From Hydractinia symbiolongicarpus (Eukaryota; Cnidaria; Hydrozoa; Anthoathecata; Hydractiniidae): DNA of 64,000 bases. This document shows positions 50,701-62,700 of the stretch, piece by piece; position 1 is the stretch's first letter, and the number at the start of each line of letters is the position of its first letter. A program made the position numbers and the translations under genes. The stretch lies in NCBI RefSeq assembly GCF_029227915.1, contig NC_079879.1, forward strand, positions 20,476,501-20,540,500. Direction: 5' to 3'. The notes beneath the pieces were generated by a model that saw only the letters and a program-made list of their open reading frames with translations, did no database searches and had not been told where the DNA came from.

Positions 50701-53700
50701 TTATTACGAAATTAATTATTTTACTACTCATTCTAACATCAGCTTGTTGTGAAACAATCCACTTTAAGGCCCAAAGAAGCCATAAAAGTTCGAAAAGGGT
50801 AACATTTAAGTTATGCAACACTTAATTTATTTTCAACGTTTAAACAAAACATAACAGTATCTAAATCTATTCTTAATTTCATCTTCCAATTTTTTATGCT
50901 GTGTGGATTCTACTCCTGGTAACTTTTAAATCATGGTTTACTTCTTAGAAAAGAAAAGTTCTTCGGTGTAATATTTTAATGTGCTATAATTCATTGTAAA
51001 CGCCGAACTTCTATCACAATAACAACTAAATATACCTACCTAAATAACCTAAATACCCAAATTTTACTTCAATTTTATTTAAATTTTACTTCAATTTTTT
51101 GTCTAAATTTTACTTCAATTTTACCTAAATTTTACCTAAATAACGTCCCATCTGTCGGCACGAACTTTTAACCTTGGGAATTTTTTTTTTAATGTAGGGA
51201 AATACTGTAGATATATAACAACCAGTCTAATAAATGAAAAATCATTTTAAAACCCTTTTTTTACAACCGTATTTAACAGTTTGAGTATTTTATTCTGTAG
51301 GCAATACACATTGAGCCATCTAATACAGAGCTGCTGTATCTCAGGGCTGAACTCTTAGAGCAGGTAAAACGAATTGGTGTATTAAAACAAGTATATAACA
51401 TTGTACTCGAGACAAAGATGGTGGAGCAGATCTTTGAATTATTCTTATTTAACTCTTGAACATTGGTTGTATATATTTCTTCTGCTTATTCACCAATGGC
51501 AGCTAGGATTTAGCCTAAGACGCCAAACTTTGGTATTTTATCTTCGTATACTGCACAACTAAACAGACACAATTTTGGTCCATATTAGAGAGGTGATATT
51601 ATGTTGGCTTTAGAAGATTATAAATCAGCAAACAAACTTGAACCAACCAACACAACAGCTTTATATAAGATTGGTACCTATCATTTCAATATCGGGTCAG
51701 TTTGTTGTTGTTATTGGTGTTGTTATCCGCCATATTTATGTTATTGTTCTGTTCCTGACGCACTGTCTTTCAATACACATTGCTATAACAGTCTTCTAGT
51801 TTAATTTGTTACACGTCAAAAAAAAATTTCCTGCTTTACTAGATGTGATTTAAAATTTAGCAAGTTCAGGTTACATCTAGAATAAAAGAAAAGCGGTCGG
51901 CGGACCTGAATCAAGAATCTTTTTATAACACGTCCGTGTTCGCCTCGATAATTGCTGATTGCCGACGTGAATTAGAAAGGTTGTAGAAGGCAATTGGTTC
52001 AGATGTAGTGCATGTTTAACCTTTCATTCTTTTAAAAATAATACTTTATAACAACAGTTACCACAGTGTTTAACATTGTACATGTATATATGCTTAATTT
52101 TTCACATGTAGATCGTGGATGGCCGCTATAAAAGACTTTACAGAGTTTTTATCAAAACAACCAAAAAATGCAGACGTATATTTCTTGAGGGGGAGAGCGT
52201 TCACCAAACTAGTAAGTCACCAGCTCCACTCTACAGTCTTATTCCAAGGGTGTGGTCTTGATTATTTGAACACTTATTCAACCCGAAGTTATTTTTTTAC
52301 CAGGTAAGCGTGTTTTTGACAGGTGTACATATTTATTGCACCACTATTCCTTGCGTTACTTATCATAAGTAAAGATTTGATTTTAAGCAAAATATGACTA
52401 TAGTATAGAGCATAAGGAATAGAGCATAAGGGATAGAGCATAAGGGATAGAGCTCTGCCGTTTTAAAATAAATATAACGTTACTGACTTTTTTGTGTTAG
52501 GTAAAAATTAATCTTATATAAACATGTTTATGTTTTCTCTGCAGTTGCGTTATAAAGAAGCCATTACTGATCTTTCTGTCAGTATTCATCTGAAGCCGAA
52601 CAATCACCTTGCATTCTTCCATCGTGGTTGCTTGCTTAGAAAGTAAGTGAAGTTTTAATTATTCTTACAAGTAGGATAGAAGTTCCCATTCTTGGTCAAT
52701 TGGAGAGCTGAAATCTCAAATTGGAAGCATCTTGTATTGATATATAAACACCCCGTTACCTACTCAATTGACTGGCCAGCATTTGATTGTGTCAGATAAA
52801 TATTGTCTCGTTATATGCATAGAAGAACTTCTTTTTTGGGGAAGGGTAGATACTATAATTTCTACACTAACGCGCATAACTTGTTTAGATGTCTTCCAAA
52901 ACAAGCTGTGCAAGATTTCAGTGTTTCACTACTGCTCGATTCAACAGTTGCAAATGTCTCTTCGTATCTTCATCGAGGGATTTTGTATACTGAGTTGCAA
53001 AGGTAAGGTTAACCAGTAAAAGTGTCTGTCAAACAACAGCTTTTATTTTTTTTATTGAAGGCTTGTAACTATGTACAGTTAACTTCGGGTAACTGGAACC
53101 TCCAAGGGACCGAAAAAGTTACTTTAACTTAAGGAATGTTTGAGTTAAACGAAGCACTGTTAGTCGAATTTAGTCCAAAATGAGATTATAGTTCGAGTTA
53201 AAGCTATTTTTTGAGAGGCAGGAGAACAGTTACCTGGAAAAAGGTGCAATCTTGGCGATAAAAAAGGCATGCAACTCCCTTGTAAATTGAATTTTCTTTG
53301 ACGAACAACATTATTTATCCATAACAATGGAAGTCTGACATTTATCTACTCTTTCATTTTCTTTTCTTGAGTAAAAAGTTTGAGTTATCTGAAAATATTA
53401 GCCTCAGGGTGGAAGAAAAATGGGCCGAGTTAATGAATGTTTAAGTTAACCGGTGTTTGAGTTACCGGGAGCTGACTGTATATGTGTACGCTTTATTTCC
53501 TTGGTGTAGATTTGTTTTACCGATAAAAAATGTTAAATTTGAAATACAACATGTTTTTATCTTTATTTCTAACATTTAAACATTTGAATGTTTAAGATCT
53601 AGTCGTTTGTAAGAAGAAAAAAACGTTTAGGTACGAACAAGCAAGTTTAGATTTCGAAGCAGCTATTCGTCTGGATCGAAAACTCGCACCTGCGCATGTT

Positions 53701-56700
53701 AACCTTGGAGTGATTGAAATGAATTTTAAAAAGAATATACCTCTGTGAGTGGTTTTGTTGGTTTGTTAAATTCTCAGTGGTCTTAAAGCGACTGTTGTTA
53801 GCGCCTTGTTAAGTTTTATCAACTAATAGATTTAGCGTTACAAAAGGAATGTCCCAGATACTGATGAACTATATTTATTGGAGTTTCTCAAGACTAAATT
53901 TTTAATTAAATTTTAAGATGGTTATTGTATTTTTGTTTTTCCTAGAAGAATAGTAATGCTGAAAGTTGGACCTATTAAGGTTTTCTAAGTATTTTAATTA
54001 ACACCATGTTAAATTTTATCGACCAATAGGTTTAGCATTACAAAACGAATGTCCCAGATACTGATGGACTATATTGATTGGAGTTTCTCCAGACTAAATT
54101 TTCACCGACAATGTAAAACCTTTGTGACTCGCCTGTTTTGTTATCTTACAGAGCCATTAATAGATTCAACATTGCCATTCGCATGGATCCGACCTATATT
54201 CGCGCCTACATGTGTCGTGCAGATGCCTATGAAAGAATTGGCGTGGTGAGCAATAGCTTTTGTTAGTTTTTTTTTTGTTATTGCTAATTGTTGTTCAAAA
54301 TTGACTTAGTATCCTAAGTAGGATTTTATTTCTAACTGTTCTGAACTGCTCTATGTGAAAAAACGTTTCTGTTAAGAAAGTTAGGCCCGTTTAATTCTAA
54401 GGTAGGGTAGCTTGAAATTTCTACTAATTTCGCAAACACTGAATGTGTAGTTAAAATCATATTTAAAATTAAGGCAAGGTTGATTTTCTAAGAACTGTTC
54501 TGGAAATAAAGTCAACGAGTTCGATGATGTCACCTAACTTTTATTTTTACTGTCAAAAATATTATAAGCTGGTGATAATTATTGAACTCTTTCCAGATCG
54601 ATTCAGCCATAACAGATTATTCAAGAGTTATTCACATGAAGCCAGATGAAACAGAATTTCGAGTAGCAAAGGTGATTACAAGATTTTGTGATTGGGCGTG
54701 TGCATTTCCATCCCTTATTTGAACTTTACCTTTAGAGCGCAGTATATAACATAATGCTATGTATCTATATATAATCAAATTTTCAGGGTAGGCTGTTGCT
54801 GAAGAAGAAAAAGCACGAACTTGCTAGTTTCCTTATAAGGTATCGTGTGTCCAACACTAGATATTTACGACACTAAAATATCCTGATATAATTTTTGTAA
54901 AATTTTGTTATTTTGTTTAAATTTTGCTACAAAGGGCTGCGGTGTTTCAAATCCTATTATCGCTTTTTTTCTTTCAGACAATGTGCTGTGTTAAGTGCGT
55001 GGAAGAAAGTTTCACCAACCCAACAAGCTGTTGTTGAAGCATTCCTAGGAAATTTTGAGAGGGTAACTTTATTTTTGATTTTCCTAGAAGAATGGTAATG
55101 CTAAAAGTTGGAAATTTTCTAAATAATTTAATATTTCTTTCTCTCTCAGGCCATTGGTTTATTAGAAGTTGCCATCAAAAGTCAACCAATTACGCCTCTA
55201 CATATTTTACTTGGGAAAACAAAAATGAAAGCAAAGCGTTACCAGGACGCCATCGAGAGTTTTCAACAAGCTCTCGATATTATGGTAAATATTCACTTTT
55301 TTTATATCCACTACATCATGTACATATTTCTCTTGTTTGGAATAACTTAAAAATCCTTGTTTATTTACTCATTTCTGAGTTTGGTTCAGAGAGGTAGCAA
55401 GGAAGACATATTAAATTATGTGTCTCTTTTATCCCAAGTATTATTTGTGAAGACGGGTGAAGATCCTATTGCTAGGAAAGGAATTGTTAGAATAGTACAG
55501 GATTTTCGCAGAATCTGAAACACCTAAAGAAATTAAATAACAGCCGTTTTAAAGTCGAAACAGAAAAGATTGAAATTTTTGGAGAAAACAAGATTTTTAA
55601 GCAAAAAAAAGGCTAGGAAAGCTGGAAACATTTATTTTCTTAATCATGTTGGAAAGCTTTGGAATAATATTTTTTCTGATTATTAAATATCTTTAACTTT
55701 CTCAGCTTGATCTTGTCACAGTTTGTTTCAACACGCAATGAGAATTGTGTCTGAAAATTTATCTTAATCATTGGGTTTGCCCCTATTTACCCTGTGATCC
55801 TAACAGGTGGCTATTGTAATTTTTGTTGAGTTAAAAAGTTAATTAACACTAAGAAGCCCACTAATTGTACGAAGTTGGCAGTTTGAAGAAGTAAGAAGAA
55901 TGAAAGTTATAAAAATCTTTTGTTGAAGTACTCATGAATCAATTGGTGTGGATGATGTGTTCCATATGCTATTAAAATTCGACTATAACAGACTTGTAGT
56001 ATGTGTTCAAGTTTTTGTTACTTCCTTAGAAACCATGGAATCCCAAACAGTGCTGGCCTAAGGAAGCCTCCCAGGTCTACTTCATGATGGGGTTGTGCCA
56101 CGTGGAAGAGTACGCGTACCAACTAGCGATTGGATCCTTTAACTGCTCCTTGAAGATACATCCTGGGTTTGCAGAGGTGAGACGAACAATTTTAAACAAT
56201 GAAATGGCTGTCAGAATCCTACTTTACAAAATGTGTTAGAGTGTCTGCCAGGCTTTGAAAACCTCAAAGTAAATCTAGCTTTCACTAGAGAGGAACCTTA
56301 AATGTTGAAATTTGAAAAAAAATCAAAAAATTCTGCGTGAATTTTTCATTTTACTTTAGTTGTATCTAGAAATTTGCGTGTCTGTCTGTTACAAGAACTT
56401 ATCTGTAAGAATTGGAAATAGAAAATCTGAAAGGTCACCCTCTATATCTAAACCCTTCATGTCTTTTTCATAGTTCTTGCGTCACGAACTACAAGAAAAA
56501 ACACACACTGGTAAACAGCGTGTGTTTTTGAATAACTTTTTCCTTTCCCATGTACGTGTAATTGATATGGTGTGTGCTATAGCAACGTGATTTCCTGCAA
56601 ATTAAGTTTAATTAGTTCTACAGTAAGTAATGAAAGCAACCTTCAGGTGTTATGAGACAAAAAATAATGCTCGATACACACGATGAAATTAATCTGAGTA

Positions 56701-59700
56701 GGTAGTTTAAACTCAACTTAAACGCGACATTTTAATATTTAATATTTACGCGAGTTTTTAATTTTGCGAAACCAAAAAAAAGGGATATTTTATTCTGCAA
56801 ATTTTTTGTTTTAAAGTTTTTGCGGGTTTTTAACTTCCCTTTAACGTGAAAATAATTTCGTCTAATTATAAAGATTATAGCAGACATAGAAATAATATAA
56901 TTAAAATCACATTCTTGGTATATCCTACCATACATGCAAACATAAAAAAACTGTTTTATCTCTCATCACGATTCTGTCACCTTGGAAACTAAGCTTATGG
57001 AACCTACCCTTTCTTGTATGGACTTGTATAGTACTGTATTCATTCGTTTTTGTTTTCTTTTTAGGCGTATTACCAGAGAGAGCTTGTTAAGATGAAATTG
57101 GGTTCATCGAAAGGTGTACATGATTTTAACCGAGCCCTAGCATGCAACCCAAGTTTTTATCAAGTACGAAGCTACTTTTATTATGCTGAATATATTTTAA
57201 AAGCAAACTTAAAATTCCAAATTTTTAAAAACAGGCGAAATAGAGAAAGCTTCTGTCTTTGCTGCGTATCTGTTAACCCTATTCGGTCCGGGGGGGGCGG
57301 ATTCCGCCCCCCCTGACGGTTTTTTTTTAATAACTCCTGATTGCTTTGTTATATGGCTATGATACTTACTGAGTTTCAACATTTATCTATTAGACACCTG
57401 CATGCTAATTTTTTAGGTCCCATACCTTTCAGAGGCTTTGATATTGGCCATTACTCGAAACTACCCCTAAAAATCTCTATGAAATCCTTATAATGGGGAA
57501 AATATAATAACTCCTGTTAGGATTATCCTTAGAACTTAAAACTTGCAACATAACTTTGTTTCATCAAGAAGAATCATTTTGAATATTTTGAACACGTGAC
57601 TAATCCGATTTCCCGATTTTGTCGGATTTTACCCGAAAGTCGGAAAAAAACGGATTTTCGGGCAATTTTTGGCAATATTTCATCAGATCCATGTAAAAAC
57701 CGGAAAATATGTTAAATAACTTTTATTTAGCTTTCAGAAACTTCAAACAGAATGTAAAAATTCGCTCTAGAACAAAAGTAATTACATTTTAAGCAGATAG
57801 TGGCATTTTTAACAATTTTCAAGCTTTTGATGACGTCACAGAAAATGTGCTGACGCAAGCAAATTTTTTTTGGCGCCATTTTGTTCCTTTTATGACGTAC
57901 TATAAGTGTGCCAAGTTTGATTCAATTTGAACAACCCTATGAAAAGTTATTGAGAGGGGGGCGGAATCCGCCCCCCCCCCCCCCCCCCCCCCGGTCATAG
58001 TATGTTCGAAAAACCCCGGACCGAATAGGGTTAAGTCATTGTTACTCTATAATATATTATCATGTCATAAGCAAGCGAGTTTATTCTAGGCCTCGCTTGT
58101 TCATTACGCGATAATATTTTAACTTTTTTATTAACTTCTTAAAACTTTTTTTCGGAATTTCTTGTATTAAATTCTTAGCTACTAACTTTTTTTATTACAT
58201 TAAGAAAAAATTTATCCCGGGATCATTTTCGGATGATTTCTTTTATAGGTTAAAACTGTACAGGCCTTCTTTAAGAATACCAACAATTTTAGATAGGTTA
58301 ATAAAATTTAGACTGAATTTTAGGTTATTTTAATGCTTTATTTATTCGTCTTATCTTCTGCTGAAACAGGAAGAGACGATGATTTAAAATTCTTTTTTTT
58401 TTGCAGGCTTTTTTATGCCGAGCGTTATATTACGCTATGAACAAACGATACGCCAAGGCGATTATGAACTGTAACGAGGCCATCAAACTTGAAGAGAGAA
58501 GTGTACAGGCATACTTATATAGGTAAGAAGACAACCGTACATTTCTATATGTATAGAGAAAATGCAGGGCTAGCAATACAAGTATGGAAACCAAGTTCCA
58601 GGTTCGAATTCAGGTGTACAAGAATTTGCAGGCCTAATGTATGAAGTCAGACGCGCAATGTTCCTTAAGCAATTACCTTATTGGTAAAAACGTCTGTAAA
58701 AAGTGATCAGAATTTTTTACCGACTGTTTTTATCCGATCAACCAATTTTTCGACTTATTTCTTGCCAATGTTTGATTTTCCTTTTTTTGGTGCAGTAAAA
58801 ACCAAAAATGCCTCAAAAAAATTGTTAAGTTACATCAGGACAGAAGTTTTCTTTAAGTCCAAAACAGTCAACATCATGTTGTGAATATAAAAATGGCTAA
58901 ATAATCAGGCCATATGTGCTTTTTAAGGCTTTGTCTTTTTTGCCAGGGGTTCTATCAAATACCACATGAAATCCTATGACTTGGCAATCAAAGACTTGAC
59001 AAAAGCTATATCTAAAGATCAGTCTTGCGCGTTAGCTTACTTCAATCGTGCAGCATGTTATCATCAGAAAAAACATTATTTCAAGGTGAGTGTTCTTCTT
59101 CAGTACTGCTGAAATGTGCAAGCACATTGAGTAGTACTGAAGGGATTCTTTAGGATTCTTTGAGACCAGAGGACTTGTTATTTCAGGACATTTTCTTCTT
59201 TTGTAGGCTTTGAAAGATTACAGTATAGTATTGTTGAGCGACATTTCTTTGAGGATGAAGGTAACAGTATATGTTGAGGATTTGCAAGTTCAAGAAACCG
59301 AAAACTTTAGGATTGGAAATTTTCACAGATGAAAAACAAATTTTTTTTTGCAATTGATTTTCACGGGACATTTTTTTCATTGTGGAAGTCTCAAAGATAT
59401 CTCAGAATGCATTTCTCCGCATACGTGTTTATTTGTATCATGTTGTCAAATATTTATCAAGTTGTTCGTCAATTTATTTGCGGGAAAAGAAGAAAAAAGG
59501 GGTAGGAGGGATGGGAGGGATAGGATAGCGATACAGCAACCCTCTCAACAGCACGTGTTGTGTAATGTTATTGTGTAATCTTCAAATTAAAACTACAGTC
59601 ATCACTGTCGTTCGGCTACTCTTGAAAGCTCGTAAGCTATCAGTTATAATATCAAGAGATCAACACTAAATAAATTTTCCGTACATGAATTCTCTAATTA

Positions 59701-62700
59701 GACTAAATTTCGCTGAACTTTGTGACCATGAACGTTTCTAATACTAACGTTTCTACAAAGCGACTTTTATTTCAGAAGTCAAGGAAAATATAATCAACTT
59801 TTGGTATTTTCCTTTGGTTTTTTATATCCAACTTTCTTGAATAATACAGGAACTAATTTGGGCTACGTTTCCTGTACCAAATGTACTAAATCTCAACAGG
59901 TTTAGGTAGGCGAAAATCTTAAAACTGAATTGCCAGAGATGTTATGTAATGCGGGTATAGCCAGCAGTTATTGGTCTTAGCAGTGAAATGGTCAGGTGGC
60001 TAAATCCAACATTATGTTATGTTTATTTCTTTTTTTTTTTAGGCTTTACTTAATCGAGGGTTATTATATTTTGAAATAAATGATATGGAAAACGCCTGTG
60101 ACGATTTTTTGACGGCGCTTGACGTATGTTGAGATTTTTTACGCACCATGTTAGCAATTAAACCTGTTATTAGTACGTGTTTTTTATTTTATTTATAGGA
60201 GGATCCTCGCAATGCAAAAATTTATCATACCCTTGGCTTATGTTATCACAGGTACTTATCTGTTTTTAAATCAGGTTTTTAACGATGTTAAATCACTGCA
60301 TGGTTCAGAACCTTTTTTCCCAGATAGGGTATGTTATTTTGGCTTATAAAGGTAAGCAATAGTAATATGATAATGATTTTCCAATAAAACTTCAAGTGCT
60401 CAATTATTAAGCTGCTTTGAAGTTTGTGAAAGTAATCCTAAATATTACAGTGATTGTGAATGGCGATTCAGTGCAGCTGGGGAAGCAGCTAGATAATATG
60501 CTTACCATACGCTAAATGTGTATATGACCAGTATTCAAAATATTAGAAGTCGATCGCGTAGGCATCAAGTATACTGTGTATCAGCGATTAAGTGTACTGT
60601 GCATTTATTTTAAATTAAGGTTCGTGCTCTCTCAACCAAACGTCGATTGGTTTTCGAATGTGTTGACTTTTATTTAACGTTTAGAGAAATCAATCCGTTT
60701 TTTTTACTGTACTTTTATGTTTTTCAAACAGTTTGCGACTTAAAAAATATAAGTGTGGTTTCGAATTCATCCATTTTACGTCAGTTTTGCTGGTATTTCA
60801 AAAGTTATTTTTCTCGCACATTAATCATAGCAAGGAGCCCATAGTAATGGCGTGTGCGCTTTTCTTAAACTGTGTTCGACTATTCGTACGTGATCGCTTA
60901 ATCGAGAGAATGGGGTACATTGTGTTGTTTTGAGAAATTTGCCGAAGAAATTATAGGACTTAGAAGTATCTTTCTGACAGCCGTTAATGGTGCTAATTTT
61001 TCACTTCATTTTTATTGATCTTAGAATGGGTTGTGTTGAAAAAGCAGTTGAAGCATTTACAACATCGTTAGAATGCGATCCATTCTTTACCAATTCGTTA
61101 ATTGGTCGGGGAAACGCGTTAATTAGCTGCAATAATCAACAAGCAACTATCTCGGGAAGGTATGCTGATTCACGTATAATTATTAGGGTTATAAGAATAC
61201 ATAAATTTTTTAAAAAAAATGTTTGTTTGTCCAGACGTGATTATAGTCGCGCATTGCACATGGATCCATCTTGTGCCGAAGCAAGGGTAAACCTGGCTCA
61301 TTGTTTACAAGTAAGTGCTTTATTTTTTCATTCATTCATTCCTTCATTCATTCATTTATTCACTCTTCATTCATCCATTCCTAAGCTGTCTTTTTTTAGT
61401 GCTTTAAAAAAAAATAAAAAACCGAAAAGAAACAATATATTTGCATACATTACTTTTTTCGTTTAACAGTGAGTGACAAATTACCTTAACTGTTGGTGTT
61501 TCTATTATTAACATTCACCATAGCAGCATTAAAAACAAATCAGATAGATAATCAGATTTTATTTGATCTGTTTGTATTTACGAACACTTCTATCACGAAT
61601 TTGTTAGTTAGTTTTTAAGCTTTATTTGGTTTTGCACCCCATTAATAGATGTCTTTAACGAAATATATGTTTGCTTAGCTCAACGCACAGCACATGAAAG
61701 CGTGGTATCTTTACACAAGAACAATAGAACTTGCCCCAGGTTGGTGTCAGGTGTTCTTGTCGTATATTGTTGCCATGGTGATAGTGTCACGAATCTATTT
61801 TTTAACAGTTCTTGCTTATTTCTTGCAAATATTAGACAACACTTCGCCTTAGCAACCTTGTTACCAATATCTACTGTGTTCTAGATGGACTGGGTTCGAT
61901 GTTTCTTCTAGTGTAGATTTGCTATTTGATCTTTTAGCTAGTAAGTCAGCGCTGGAGGGTCGAGCATTGGTAAACTTACGGATGCAAAACACGTATGGTG
62001 CTTTTCTGGACATCAATAATGCACTCAAAGTAAGTTGTCAATCATTATATTATTTCAGACCTTATTTTGCGATGGATAACAACATATATATACCAAGTAA
62101 CTCATGGTGAGACATGTTCCATCGAAATCACTATGTGCAACTTAAATTTTTTCATAGATTGGGAAATCAGCTGAATTGCTGACAATCAGAGGTGTTGTAA
62201 ACCAGGTTAGCTATTGCACTAAGCTCTACTTTTTGCCTCACATCCAAGCGGACCATTTGTAGCACTCATACGAAAATGTTTAACTACCTACGCACTTATA
62301 CATAGAAGTAAAGATTTTTAATATTCCTGTTTACTGTAGTGTCTTGGGGACAACGTAAGTGCAATGTCAGACTATCAAGCCGCCATTAAATTCAATCCTT
62401 CATACGGACTTTCGTATTACAACGCAGCTAACCTGTACTTTCTCCACAAGCAATTTGAACAGGTATGTGGATCTTTTGCTAGTCTGTAATTTTAATGTTG
62501 TCTCAGTCTTTTTTGTTTTATCTTGCGATTAAGTCAACGCGATTCTCTACACCATCGTCACACTTTGCAACTTGGTCTTTCATGCTGATAATCTATATTA
62601 GCACGGGCGGCGCGTAGTGATGTCTTTCTGTCAATCAAAGAATAATAATGGTAGCCATAACTCCTTTGTTAGGGAAGCAGAGGTCAAAATTAGACTATCA

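Noticed and set aside
50749-50803. Possible extra exon of the TTC6-like gene
   Set aside because: It ends in a phase that does not join the next exon, and skipping it gives a continuous canonical TPR (ISSYSQ-AIHIEPSNTE).
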